Below are positions 17,022-25,579 of a stretch of 64,000 nucleotides of DNA, piece by piece; position 1 is the first letter of the stretch; each line of letters starts with the position of its first letter. The DNA is from Methanococcoides sp. (GTDB lineage Archaea > Halobacteriota > Methanosarcinia > Methanosarcinales > Methanosarcinaceae). The notes beneath the pieces were generated by a model that saw only the letters and a list, made by a program, of their open reading frames with translations, ran no database searches and had not been told where the DNA came from. The translations under genes were made by a program, and so were the position numbers. The stretch spans positions 31,615-95,614 of the forward strand of contig JAIORD010000031.1 of NCBI GenBank assembly GCA_021108275.1, written 5' to 3'.

Positions 17022-18416
17022 TTAATTGTAATTCGCAACCTGCTCATTTAGATATTTTGCATTTAGCCAAAATGATTTTTTAATTAACTGTTGCCCATCT
17101 GGAGTTTCACAAGTATCCTCTTTATTCCTAGCATGTGGCCTTACATGACACACTTCACTATCAGATATCCTAGGAAGATCAGCAGCACGACCTGAAATAA
17201 TCCTACTAACGGTTTCTTTCCAAACTCTTTCTACCTTTTTCAGATCATCAGAAGGGATTGTCCAGAACATACCTTTTTTAAACCATAGTATGCCAAATTC
17301 ATCTTCTTGATAAATAACAAAGAAGAACTTTTTGTCAATAGTATTCAATAAAGTTGAATTATCCCATTTTTCTTCCACGATCTCTTTGTATTTGAAATAT
17401 GGAAATGACATCGACTCTTTAGGAGTTGCATTCTGATTTAGTCTAATTATTTTGACATCAACGTTCCCTTTTTCAAATTCCTCGATCTTGCTCTTTTTCA
17501 AACCTAGCATCCTTAGAGCCAAACTTGCATAATAGCCTTTGGCATCATTGTTCAGTTCACCCCCAACCAATTCATGGATTTCATCAACTGTTTGCCCAGA
17601 ATATATTGATAATCGATCTAAGATTATTTCTTCAAAGGACCTAGCACCTTTTAATTCGCTTATGTCCTTAATGAAAGGCTCTACATCCAAAGTATTCTGA
17701 ATTCCCTTAGTAGGCATTTCAGCTGCAATCGTTGAAGATATTATGTAATTAACATATTTCTGTTTGAGACAAAATGCTCGCTGTTTAGCTTTAATTGTAG
17801 AATGAGGTTGATCCCTTAAACTGCTTGCACTAGTAATCCCTTTGGTACAAGCACCCAAATAAAGTGAATCGCCCTCTGAAAGCTCATGAGCGTGACCATC
17901 CCTTATCTTTGCAACTATTCGTTCCCAATCCTGCCTTATAATCTCAAGGTCAACACTACAATATTCCCACAATGTCACGAATTTAATGAGATAATCAAGA
18001 CGGTCTTTATCAGACTCAAAAAGATAAAATATCAAAAGAAGAAGTGAATTCTTATGTAAAAATGAACTGGTATTCCAGTCCTCTTTAACAACTTCCATAT
18101 AGTTAATGATATTAAGGACAATTCTCTCTTTTGAACCCAGATGTCCATTTTTAAGTTTTTTGAGAGGAGTTACTTTAAGTTCAACACCTGCTTCTTTGAA
18201 ATCAGGGTTTTGATCAGAATTTAATTCATAAAGAAAGTAGTTTTTTTCTAGGTACTGACCCAAATGACCTTTATTACCACCATATCCAGTGGACTCTTCA
18301 CTTATGACCCATGAACATGCATCCCTAAATTTACTACCCTCTAATTTTTTAGCATAAGAATAAATTGCTTCAGGATTCTGAGGGTCATAGGGAAGTTTGT
18401 CAACTAGATAGCTCAT
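17022..18416 (-). CDS. Sau3AI/MutH-type type II restriction endonuclease
   Basis: 464 aa, close to the length of Sau3AI. The N-terminal catalytic domain shows GGNKGHLGQYLEKNYF (about 46-61) and the PD-(D/E)xK-type site D72...E79-L-K81 in PDFKEAGVELKVTP. The C-terminal half has a second MutH-like fold region without the catalytic residues (ESMSFPYFKYKEIVEEKWD), as in Sau3AI, where it acts in target binding. It probably cuts GATC. The methyltransferase follows 109 nt downstream and Vsr lies beyond. Confidence 0.85.
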   Translation of the reverse strand: MSYLVDKLPYDPQNPEAIYSYAKKLEGSKFRDACSWVISEESTGYGGNKGHLGQYLEKNYFLYELNSDQNPDFKEAGVELKVTPLKKLKNGHLGSKERIVLNIINYMEVVKEDWNTSSFLHKNSLLLLIFYLFESDKDRLDYLIKFVTLWEYCSVDLEIIRQDWERIVAKIRDGHAHELSEGDSLYLGACTKGITSASSLRDQPHSTIKAKQRAFCLKQKYVNYIISSTIAAEMPTKGIQNTLDVEPFIKDISELKGARSFEEIILDRLSIYSGQTVDEIHELVGGELNNDAKGYYASLALRMLGLKKSKIEEFEKGNVDVKIIRLNQNATPKESMSFPYFKYKEIVEEKWDNSTLLNTIDKKFFFVIYQEDEFGILWFKKGMFWTIPSDDLKKVERVWKETVSRIISGRAADLPRISDSEVCHVRPHARNKEDTCETPDGQQLIKKSFWLNAKYLNEQVANYN

Positions 18417-18601
18417 GCATAAAATAACGAGAAATGTTATATAAATAAATATGGAGAAAGTTAGAATCTAAAATAATGAATGAACAAAAAGAGATTAAAT
18501 ATTGAGAAATTCGATTTTAAAATAATGCAATAATCCCTCCCATCCTCCCCACACATACTATATAAATGAAAACAGAGTAATAAATAAGATAGGGGAATTT
18601 T

Positions 18602-20563
18602 ATGAAAGGAAAAATAATCTTATTTATGCTCATTTTCATAGTTATTTTGACCGGAATGACAGGTACAGGCCTTGCTTTATCCAATGCAGGTGGAGGAGAC
18701 TGGAGTTACTCTGAAGAAATGACAATAAAAGAGAACTCTGGTAAGGATTTAACCAATTACCAGATACAGGTTCTGCTGGACCCTTCAAATTTCGATTTCT
18801 CAAAAGCAAAGACTGATGGGACAGACATCAGATTTTCCAGAAACGATCAGCAATTGTCTCATTGGATCGAAGAGTGGGATGCTGGATCAGAGAGTGCTAT
18901 AATATGGATCAAAGTTCCTTATATTCCCTCTAATGGAATGACCGATGTGACAATGCATTATGGAAATCCGGCTGCAATTGACATTAGCAGTGGGGATTCC
19001 ACGTTCGATTTCTTCGATGATTTTGTAGGAACTCGATTGAGCTGGAGATCAGAAACAAATGGCGGAGGGGATATTGATATTGGCAATGGGATCATCAGCC
19101 TGATAGCCCCGCAAAGACACCCCGCTGATTTTTCAAAAATAACTTCCAGGGATCAATTTGGGATCAATTCCATGTTCGTTGTCAAGAGAATGAAGGTTTC
19201 CACAGGGACCGTCCCAGGAGGTCCGGCACTGGAACAGGGATTTGTTGATCCGCAAGATGAAAGCGAAAATATGATAGTCCATCGTACAGAACTCACCGAT
19301 GAGAGCAAGGTCTCGTGGACTCTGACCAAGAAAGACGATAGGTTCAATTCAAGAGATCTGACAAACCTTGGTATTGCGGAGGAGACATGGTATACATCAG
19401 GTGTTGCATGGTATGAAGAGGATGATCTCAAAAAGGTTGCATGGTTCAAGAACGGGATAAGAGATACAAAGATGGATTATTTTTCTGACATTGAAGATGA
19501 AACTGTAATTGATCACATCCCGGATAATGAATTGAAATTATACCTGTATGCAAGTACGGCCAGTACCTTGAATAATACAGGATATATGGCTGTGGATTAT
19601 GCACTTGTACGCAAATATACACCACAGGAACCAACCTTATTCCTGCCTGGAGAGATCATTACGCAAGAGCCTGGGCCCCTGCCAGAAAGTGATACGCAGG
19701 TCACTCACCCTGTGAAAGACATCACTATAACTGCCTTTGATGGTGGAACAAAAGCGATCTTTATCTTTGAGCCTTATCCTGACAACAGATCAACTTCCCT
19801 GATAAACGATCTAAAGGCCAGTGGCATAAATACAGTGTTCTTGAGAACGGATATCAACAATATCTGGAGCTCTGAAAGGTTCATAAAGTCCGCCCATGAA
19901 AATAACATAACGGTCCATGCAATGATCCTTGATGACAAGAAAGATTTCGTGGATGGGATCAACGAAAGTTCAATTGAGGTGATCGAGGAAGTCCTTGATT
20001 ACAACACGAAATCACTTGCAGGATTTGATGGCATATACATAAGCCTGAAAAACTGCGATCCTGTTGAATTGGAACAGGTGTGTCAGGAAAATGCACAGCT
20101 TCTAAAAATTATCCATGAAAAAACAGCTGGAAAGATATTATTAGCTGCAGGAATTCCGGCAGTGTATGACAGGTCAAGTATAGAGGGCATTACACCCAAT
20201 GTTGATCTCTTTGTTCTAATGACCTACGACATGGATGAGATCGAGCTGACAGCTGAAGAAATAGAGGATTCTGTTGCCTCAAAAATGGGAGAGATCAGAG
20301 GAGCTGGAGAAAATGCTCTGATCACAGTTGTCGTGAGCGAAGGATCTGATGATGACACAGAAGTTGATGAACTGTTGAACAGTCTATACGTCTACTACTC
20401 TGATGATCCAGCATTCCTGGGTATTTCTCTTTTAATGAATGCAGACCTGCAAGAAATTATAGAGGCTACAACCCCGGCCGAAGAAAAGAGAACACCAGGA
20501 TTTGAAGCTATATTTGCGATCATTGGTTTGCTATCGATCGCATATAGACTAAGGAAGCAGTGA
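18602..20563 (+). CDS. DUF2341 surface protein with PGF-type sorting tail
   Basis: 653 aa. Signal peptide at about 1-27. The DUF2341 domain at about 35-140 includes the hallmark WIKVPYIPSNG and VTMHYGNPAA. A lectin-like beta region follows. Residues about 375-620 look like a TIM-barrel glycosidase-type domain (GINTVFLRTDINNIW, GFDGIYISLKN, VDLFVLMTYDMDE). The tail TPGFEAIFAIIGLLSIAYRLRKQ-type sequence is an archaeosortase signal. The protein is probably exported, anchored and carbohydrate-binding. Upstream are the TATA box CTATATAAATG near 18560 and AGGGG before the ATG. Confidence 0.8.
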   Translation: MKGKIILFMLIFIVILTGMTGTGLALSNAGGGDWSYSEEMTIKENSGKDLTNYQIQVLLDPSNFDFSKAKTDGTDIRFSRNDQQLSHWIEEWDAGSESAIIWIKVPYIPSNGMTDVTMHYGNPAAIDISSGDSTFDFFDDFVGTRLSWRSETNGGGDIDIGNGIISLIAPQRHPADFSKITSRDQFGINSMFVVKRMKVSTGTVPGGPALEQGFVDPQDESENMIVHRTELTDESKVSWTLTKKDDRFNSRDLTNLGIAEETWYTSGVAWYEEDDLKKVAWFKNGIRDTKMDYFSDIEDETVIDHIPDNELKLYLYASTASTLNNTGYMAVDYALVRKYTPQEPTLFLPGEIITQEPGPLPESDTQVTHPVKDITITAFDGGTKAIFIFEPYPDNRSTSLINDLKASGINTVFLRTDINNIWSSERFIKSAHENNITVHAMILDDKKDFVDGINESSIEVIEEVLDYNTKSLAGFDGIYISLKNCDPVELEQVCQENAQLLKIIHEKTAGKILLAAGIPAVYDRSSIEGITPNVDLFVLMTYDMDEIELTAEEIEDSVASKMGEIRGAGENALITVVVSEGSDDDTEVDELLNSLYVYYSDDPAFLGISLLMNADLQEIIEATTPAEEKRTPGFEAIFAIIGLLSIAYRLRKQ

Positions 20564-20651
20564 GATCGTTGGCATACAGGAATAGCTAAAAATGTGAATT
20601 GGATGGATATTTGGAAAGCGATCTTCCAATTATCCATTCTAAGTTCTTTTT

Positions 20652-20865
20652 TTAATGATCTCTTTTTCTCTTATACAGGTAATTCTCGAACTCTATCACG
20701 AAGAATACCGAGCTTGAAACTGTTATTATCCAGAGCACTTCCTTTCTGGCGGGATTGGCGATAAGTCCGGTTATTATATTATCAATTTCATCAAATACTT
20801 CTTGATCTTGAAAGCTAAATTCAGAATATATATGAATAACTGAGAAAATGCTTTCTTCGATATGG
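20652..20865 (-). pseudogene. C-terminal fragment of a membrane protein left of the integrated element
   Basis: An open minus-strand frame of about 70 codons without any start codon. It includes EVFDEIDNIITGLIANPARK, then a hydrophobic helix (EVLWIITVSSSVFFVIEFE) and a basic end NYLYKRKRDH. The shape resembles the last helix of P-type cation ATPases, but this is only an impression. Its upper half overlaps the left repeat of the integrated element, and the equivalent frame in the right repeat is interrupted, so it is probably a relic. Confidence 0.35.
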
Positions 20866-20930
20866 AAGAATTAAAAAACCTATTGTAAAACAATAAGACT
20901 GTATAAAATAAATGTAGTAGTCCCGCCCGG
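20770..20930. repeat. Left attachment-site repeat (attL) of the tRNA-Gln element
   Basis: About 160 bp that reappear at 38430-38590 with few differences. Shared runs include AGCTAAATTCAGAATATAT and TATTGTAAAACAATA. The repeat ends at AGTCCCGCCCGG (20919-20930), the last 12 bases of the tRNA-Gln gene read on the plus strand, after which the copies diverge completely. This is the truncated tRNA end expected when an element integrates into a tRNA 3' end. Confidence 0.85.
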
Positions 20931-20975
20931 CTTATCTAACAAAACTATATAGTCCTAAGCATCCAATTAGGAAGT

Positions 20976-22169
20976 ATGACTCGCGACGTGGACGATATAC
21001 ATAGTTTTGATACTGGATACATCCAGGCAATGGAGAGGCTTAGAAAAGCAGAAATTGGGGAGAGAAACCGGGAACTTATGGAGCAGTTTGTTATTTCGTG
21101 TAGGCATGAAGGCCTTGCAAAGAGCACCATCACCGGCTACATAAATTATGGCACACGGATGATACAACAGTTCCAGGCCATAAATCTCCACAAGGATCTT
21201 GACCAAATTACGCAAATCGATTTTGACAAGCTTTTGCTGTATCTGGAAGATGAAAAGGAACTAGCAAAAAGCACTTTAAGGAACTACAAGAAGCTAGTGA
21301 AGAAATTCTTCAGATGGTCTAATGCAGGTGATCCTCCAAAGTGGGTACAAAACATCAAACTAAAGGATGTAGCAAGTCCTGTACAGCCTCACGACATACT
21401 GTCCCGGGAAGAATTTGACAGGCTTTTAGCGGCCTGTAAGCATCCACGTGACAAGGCCTTAATTGCTGTCCTTGCTGACTCAGGGATGCGTGTGGGAGCT
21501 CTAGCGTCCTGCCGGCTCAAACACGTCGAATTCAACAAATACGGAGCCATTCTTTATATATCACAGACATCAAGGAGCAAGAAGACAACTGCAGCCAAAG
21601 GGATTCCACTTACTTGGTCAACCGGATACCTGAACCAATGGATCTCTGTACACCCTTTCCAAGATGATTTAGAAGCTCCTCTGTGGGTAACCCTTGACCG
21701 AAACCATGAGCCATTGAGCTACAAGACAATCCGTGTAACCCTCCTAAACATCGGGAAACGAGCAGGAATAAAGAAACCGGTAAATCCCCATATTTTCAGA
21801 CATCTTGCTATCACTAACTGGATCCTTGACGGTCTCAATGAACAGGAGATCAAACACAGAGCTGGCTGGTCTCGTGGATCCACACAGATGTTCAAGATCT
21901 ATGCGAACTTCACTGACAATGAGATCAATGAAAGGATCTTTGAGAAATACGGCCTCAAGACTGATGATAAGAGGCATGTGACCCTGAAGGCCTGCCCACG
22001 CTGTAGCAATGTACTAAGGCCTTCAGATAAGTTCTGCAGCCAGTGTTCGCTTGTTCTGGACCGTGAATCACTTGACAAGATCCAGGCATACGAGGAGAAG
22101 ATTCCTGAACTGCTTCAGTTAGTGTTGAAGAGTGATCGTGGAAGGGACTTAATAAAACATCTCGCGTGA
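20976..22169 (+). CDS. int: Tyrosine recombinase / integrase of the tRNA-Gln element
   Basis: 397 aa. The N-terminal SAM-like core-binding domain is at about 25-115 and the catalytic domain at about 140-325. Catalytic residues are R172 (DSGMRVGAL), H272 and R275 (HIFRH), W298 in the GWS motif, and nucleophile Y309 (KIYANF). A C-terminal zinc ribbon, CPRCSNVL...FCSQC, near 336-356 is typical of many archaeal integrases. The position beside attL and the integrity of all catalytic residues suggest it could still excise the element. Confidence 0.93.
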   Translation: MTRDVDDIHSFDTGYIQAMERLRKAEIGERNRELMEQFVISCRHEGLAKSTITGYINYGTRMIQQFQAINLHKDLDQITQIDFDKLLLYLEDEKELAKSTLRNYKKLVKKFFRWSNAGDPPKWVQNIKLKDVASPVQPHDILSREEFDRLLAACKHPRDKALIAVLADSGMRVGALASCRLKHVEFNKYGAILYISQTSRSKKTTAAKGIPLTWSTGYLNQWISVHPFQDDLEAPLWVTLDRNHEPLSYKTIRVTLLNIGKRAGIKKPVNPHIFRHLAITNWILDGLNEQEIKHRAGWSRGSTQMFKIYANFTDNEINERIFEKYGLKTDDKRHVTLKACPRCSNVLRPSDKFCSQCSLVLDRESLDKIQAYEEKIPELLQLVLKSDRGRDLIKHLA

Positions 22170-22297
22170 GTTTACGTGGTGGCAACATTAGAATTGGTGC
22201 TTAATCAGCCTCGTCAAAGTGTGGAAGATCTGGCTGACATCAATATACTTCAATATTTGATAGGAAAGGTGAGTTCTCTAAGAGCACTTTACATTAT

Positions 22298-22414
22298 ATG
22301 AAGCAGAATGCTAAAAGTGAGAAGCCATTTACTCTCAATACTCATGTTAGGAAAAGGTTGGAAAATAGGATCAATAAACAGTGGGATGATATGAAATTTA
22401 GAAGAGGTGGATGA
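22298..22414 (+). CDS. Small basic protein (38 aa), unassigned
   Basis: Short frame starting MKQNAKSEKPFTLNTHVRKR, lysine- and arginine-rich throughout. It ends inside the start region of the next gene, so it would be translationally coupled to it. No clear ribosome site lies upstream. It fits the dense small-gene style of this element but is supported only by position and composition. Confidence 0.35.
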   Translation: MKQNAKSEKPFTLNTHVRKRLENRINKQWDDMKFRRGG

Positions 22415-22415
22415 T

Positions 22416-22829
22416 TTGAGTATGAAGGAAGTTATGAGGGAACAATTGAGAGTTGCGTCTTTGAATCAGTTCTTTTTCATAGTTACATTGTTGGGTACGT
22501 TTTATTATGGGTTTTTACTAGGCTTTTTTTGGCTCACTTATGAGATGGTATTGTGGTATCCCTTTGCCATGGTTATGATGGGTTTGCTCACGATGCTGTG
22601 GATTTTTAGCAGATATAGGAAAGCTATGAATAGGGTGTTTGAGCATATTGAAAATGAGGAAGGATGGGATTTTATGAGCAAAGAAAAAGAGGTCAAAGAT
22701 AGTGGACTTGGTTCTCCGAATGATTGTACGGAGATTTTAAAGCTGGCTGATGAAGGTGCTATTTTTGACTCAAAGGTTCCATTCGGCAGTCCTTTAAAAA
22801 AGATAGCAAGGAAGGGAGTGGTGCAATGA
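22416..22829 (+). CDS. Small two-helix membrane protein
   Basis: About 138 aa. Two hydrophobic helices lie near residues 18-40 and 45-65 (FFFIVTLLGTFYYGFLLGFFW and a second after it), followed by a charged cytoplasmic-type tail. TTG at 22416 is used because GAGGTGG lies just before it; GTG 22407 and ATG 22422 are alternatives. The family is not recognised. It overlaps the next gene (ATGA). Confidence 0.6.
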   Translation: MSMKEVMREQLRVASLNQFFFIVTLLGTFYYGFLLGFFWLTYEMVLWYPFAMVMMGLLTMLWIFSRYRKAMNRVFEHIENEEGWDFMSKEKEVKDSGLGSPNDCTEILKLADEGAIFDSKVPFGSPLKKIARKGVVQ

Positions 22830-22993
22830 GAACAGACGATGAGGTACTGGCTGAAGTTTTTGCTAAGGCTGGCATTTCAAAAGAAGAAGAAGCTAAAATA
22901 AGAGCAGAAGCTGAAGAGGCAGACATAGCCACTGTGCTCAAAGAAGATGCAGAGGCTTTGATGAAGCTAATGGACCAAGATGAGGTGGTATAA
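22826..22993 (+). CDS. Small acidic, helical protein (55 aa)
   Basis: Begins MRTDDEVLAEVFAKAG and is almost entirely charged helix (Glu, Lys, Ala), with coiled-coil potential. The start overlaps the preceding stop as ATGA and GGGAGTG lies upstream. It is followed after 2 nt by another small gene. No family recognised; it may be an accessory protein of the element. Confidence 0.55.
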   Translation: MRTDDEVLAEVFAKAGISKEEEAKIRAEAEEADIATVLKEDAEALMKLMDQDEVV

Positions 22994-22995
22994 TC

Positions 22996-23127
22996 ATGGA
23001 AGAAAAAGATTGGCGTTATGATGGCATGACCATTGAAAAGCTGGCTCCAGATGTTGAAGGCAACCTGTATGTTGCAGGCTTTGCCAGCAATGACCAGCGG
23101 GATGAAGATGGTGGTTTTTCCCTTTGA
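22996..23127 (+). CDS. Small protein (43 aa), possibly truncated
   Basis: Begins MEEKDWRYDGMTIEKLAPDV and ends abruptly at the junction with the relic integrase on the other strand. It starts 2 nt after the previous stop, with GAGGTGG as ribosome site. The sudden loss of similarity in style suggests its 3' part was replaced when the integrase fragment arrived. Function unknown. Confidence 0.45.
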   Translation: MEEKDWRYDGMTIEKLAPDVEGNLYVAGFASNDQRDEDGGFSL

Positions 23128-23413
23128 AGAAATATCGGAGTACAGATTCAAGTTGTGGGGGTATTGGGTGGATATATCTTTCAAGCTGCAATCGTTTAGC
23201 CTTTCTCTGAGCTTCTGAGGGCAAATGTACAGTCCTTCTCTCCGTCATAATCCATTCGGGTTTATACAACCTCTGGACCTCAACGTATCGCATACCTGAC
23301 CAGAAGCAGACCTCGAAGATGTCTATAAGATAATCCTTTTCTATATTTGCAACTAATCAATCATAATCAAAGGAGTCTAATATCCTCACTCCTTTTACAA
23401 AAATAGGTTCCAT
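23120..23413 (-). pseudogene. Relic tyrosine integrase fragment
   Basis: From an ATG at 23413 the frame reads MEPIFVKGVRILDSFDYD, then a TGA, and continues in the same frame as LVANIEKDYLIDIFEVCFWS, GMRYVEVQRLYKPEWIMTER and LPSEAQRKAKRLQLERYIHP. The FW(S/T)GMRY segment is the first catalytic arginine region of archaeal integrases. The TGA most likely replaces TGG (Trp). The sequence ends before the HxxR and Tyr motifs, so the protein is dead. It is a different lineage from the intact integrase at 20976. Confidence 0.75.
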
Positions 23414-23440
23414 ATTCACATTGATATTTTGATAAAACTT

Positions 23441-23506
23441 AAACTTTTATGGGTGATTTTTTGGAGATCCGGACGGTCCGGAAGTCTCCAGGAATAATAA
23501 AAGTTT
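23441..23506. repeat. Nested inverted repeat able to form a large hairpin
   Basis: Outer arms AAACTTTTAT (23441-23450) and ATAAAAGTTT (23497-23506). Inside them GGAGA...TCTCC encloses CCGGAC-GGTCCGG. It lies just upstream of the relic integrase, on the side of the iteron-like repeats. It could be a terminator, a regulatory site or part of a replication origin. Confidence 0.6.
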
Positions 23507-23521
23507 CAATTATACATTGAA

Positions 23522-23845
23522 TTGGCTAGGCATTTATGTCATGACCCTGAAAATCGCCACAGAACGTTCTCAGAGCAGTTTTACACATCAGACTTTGTTG
23601 ATAGTGCCCTGCACGATTTGAAGCATATTGGCGAATCTCAACCATCAAAGAGCAGACTTAAGGTTAAAAGGATGGAGTCTGTCACATTGGATCATAAGAG
23701 GGAATTTCAAGGAATTAGTCCTTGCTATGGTAAACCGACTTCTGTAAGTCCTAGAGATATACACAAATTTGTTAATCTCTGCATCCGTTGCATTGCTTTG
23801 GCATTTAATCCTATCTTTTTCACTGCTGATTTTTGCAGTATTTGA
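23522..23845 (+). other. Open frame of uncertain status
   Basis: A 107-codon frame that opens with a non-ATG codon and has no ribosome site. Its first 60 codons look protein-like and hydrophilic (CHDPENRHRTFSEQFYTSDF), the rest does not. It may be the 3' remainder of a disrupted gene. I do not assign a function. Confidence 0.2.
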
Positions 23846-23895
23846 GTCCAATTATTGTTGACATGTGTTACGTCTGTTCTCGATTTTTCTAAAAG

Positions 23896-23959
23896 TCCAT
23901 TAATCTAAAAACCCATTAATCTAAAAACCCATTAATCTAAAAACCCATTAATCTAAAGA
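23896..23959. repeat. Four tandem 16 bp repeats (iteron-like)
   Basis: Unit CCCATTAATCTAAAAA at 23896 (first base T), 23912, 23928 and 23944 (last copy degenerate), directly head to tail. It lies in a gene-poor AT-rich stretch between the nested hairpin and a small DNA-binding-type gene. Tandem direct repeats of this size next to replication genes are typical of plasmid iterons, so this may be the element's origin. It is not a CRISPR, as there are no spacers. Confidence 0.6.
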
Positions 23960-24109
23960 AAAAAGGGGCGGAGCAATGCGTTTTAGGCGCAAATGGTATA
24001 AGCTTGCAGGGTCTACTACATGTAGGTGTAATAAACACCAGTGACATTGGTAATTCGACTTTCATTTATATGTAGAGAGATAGCCAGTCACTATCAAAAG
24101 GAGGAAAAC

Positions 24110-24241
24110 ATGTCCGGATGGAAAAATATATTGCTAAAACCGGAGACGCATGAACGTCTCAAGAAAGAATCCTTGACCACAGGCACAAAAATGTGGGCTT
24201 TGGTGGACAAGTACGTACCAGAATTGGAGAAACAGAACTAA
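24110..24241 (+). CDS. Small ribbon-helix-helix-like protein (43 aa)
   Basis: Reads MSGWKNILLKPETHERLKKE, then SLTTGTKMWALVDKYVPELE. The pattern of a short strand, LKPETHERLKK helix and second helix is that of small RHH transcription or copy-number regulators. The start is fixed by a strong AAAGGAGGAAAAC immediately before the ATG. Position beside the iteron-like repeats suggests control of the element, which is an inference. Confidence 0.6.
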   Translation: MSGWKNILLKPETHERLKKESLTTGTKMWALVDKYVPELEKQN

Positions 24242-24561
24242 AATCATAATTTGAAAGCCACAGGGATACTGTAATATCCCCCGGCCCAAACTCAAGACAT
24301 CTCTGCCTTGTTCCAACAATTTACAGGTGTATTTCACCCGTATAATAAAGGTATGATTGTATCATATATAGTGTTAATCATCTATAGAGATATTTCTGAG
24401 TTCATGGGCCGTATATAGTGGTTTTCAGGAGAAAATCATGTTATTTGATCTAACATATGAGGGGTACCCTCACAAAGATATATCTATGTTCTTACATATA
24501 CGAACAATGTATAAATACCACACGGTAAACTTCCTTCCTTTCTCAATCAGGTGGTGTTACA
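24242..24561. promoter_or_regulatory. Regulatory spacer with an inverted repeat
   Basis: 320 nt without a gene. It contains TATA-like stretches near 24360-24390 and 24408-24416 and an inverted repeat TGAGGG-GTA-CCCTCA at 24458-24472. These sit about 90 nt before the GTG start of the next gene, which heads the run of coupled genes leading to helicase and primase. A regulator of the element may bind here. Confidence 0.4.
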
Positions 24562-24717
24562 GTGACAGACGTTGAAGTTCTTCAGCAGCATCCACTGGTC
24601 AAGGACTTTGCAGCTGCACACAATGATCCTGAGCTCTATCAGATCATTGAAAAAACTAATCCCACACTCAAGATGCTTGTAGATGTGGCCAGTGAAATTA
24701 TGGAGGCCGAGCGATGA
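24562..24717 (+). CDS. Small protein (51 aa) opening the replication gene cluster
   Basis: GTG start with AGGTGGTG 6-7 nt upstream. It begins VTDVEVLQQHPLVKDFAAAH, is predicted helical and ends overlapping the next ATG (ATGA). No family recognised. The tight coupling to the following two genes suggests an accessory role in replication or its control. Confidence 0.55.
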   Translation: MTDVEVLQQHPLVKDFAAAHNDPELYQIIEKTNPTLKMLVDVASEIMEAER

Positions 24718-24908
24718 ACAAATGTGAGATTGAACAGTTAAGCCATTATTTGAGGGAGTATTTTGAAGCGGGTTTGGAAGATGTGGTAAGCTGGGAGGGG
24801 ATGCTTGCATGGTGTATTGAGGAAGGTCTCATATCATCTGTTCCCACAGTGCAGGATTACATCTTTGCGCTTGTTGTACTCATACGTGCTGAGAATAGCC
24901 GGAAGTGA
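24714..24908 (+). CDS. Small hypothetical protein (64 aa)
   Basis: Begins MNKCEIEQLSHYLREYFEAG, acidic and helical. It overlaps both neighbours by 4 nt (ATGA upstream, GTGA downstream), which supports it as a real, coupled gene. The function cannot be inferred. Confidence 0.6.
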   Translation: MNKCEIEQLSHYLREYFEAGLEDVVSWEGMLAWCIEEGLISSVPTVQDYIFALVVLIRAENSRK

Positions 24909-25573
24909 AGTTGGTGGACCACAAGAACCCGTTTGATGGGGGAGGCAAGCAGACCACTATAGCGGACGTTACGGACCGGATTGACCGTGTTATCAAAACA
25001 TCCTCCTTGAAAAAGGGGGATACTGGCAAGTCCCACATATACATAGATGGCCATGACTTGACCCTAACTTCCGCACAGATCCAAAAGGGATCGGGGTGGT
25101 TTACAACTCTCTATTATGATGCATTTGGAAAGATGCTTTCTATTGATAAGAAAGATTGGCCAGTTTTTGCAGAGTACATTGCTGATATTGCTGAACAGGG
25201 AGATCTTGATGAAACAAATGCTGTAATGGCTGCAGACATGCTTCTTGAACAGTTGTGTAAAGGGTCAGATATTACCGAAGACAAGAGTGTTTTGCTAGAT
25301 GGTGAAAATTGCTCTTTTTTTGTTAAGCATCGGCCACACGAGGAATTGTTCTATGTTGTTCCGGCAAGTGCTGTAGGCGCCATGTTAAAGGACGAGATCT
25401 GTGTTCAAGCGACGCTTGAGGATGTTAGCCAGGCAATGACCGCCAGAGGTTACAAAAGAGAAAAAACTCAAGGTGTGAAGGTCCATGGTCAAAATGTCTG
25501 GTGTTGGTGGTTCATTCCTGAGAAAATTCACAACCAGAATCCATCAATTGAGGAGGAAGACTATGAGGACTGA
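24905..25573 (+). CDS. Hypothetical protein with possible DNA-binding C-terminus
   Basis: 222 aa from a GTG that overlaps the previous stop. The middle part is helical and acidic. The C-terminal segment (VQATLEDVSQAMTARGYKRE followed by a W-rich NVWCWWFIPE) resembles the small winged-helix ends found on phage and plasmid primase-helicase proteins. Being directly upstream of helicase and primase genes supports a replication-accessory role. This is a weak assignment. Confidence 0.6.
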   Translation: MKLVDHKNPFDGGGKQTTIADVTDRIDRVIKTSSLKKGDTGKSHIYIDGHDLTLTSAQIQKGSGWFTTLYYDAFGKMLSIDKKDWPVFAEYIADIAEQGDLDETNAVMAADMLLEQLCKGSDITEDKSVLLDGENCSFFVKHRPHEELFYVVPASAVGAMLKDEICVQATLEDVSQAMTARGYKREKTQGVKVHGQNVWCWWFIPEKIHNQNPSIEEEDYED

Positions 25574-25579
25574 CTTTAT

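Noticed and set aside
23896..23959. Short CRISPR array
   Set aside because: The 16 bp units are directly adjacent with no spacers, so they are simple tandem repeats.
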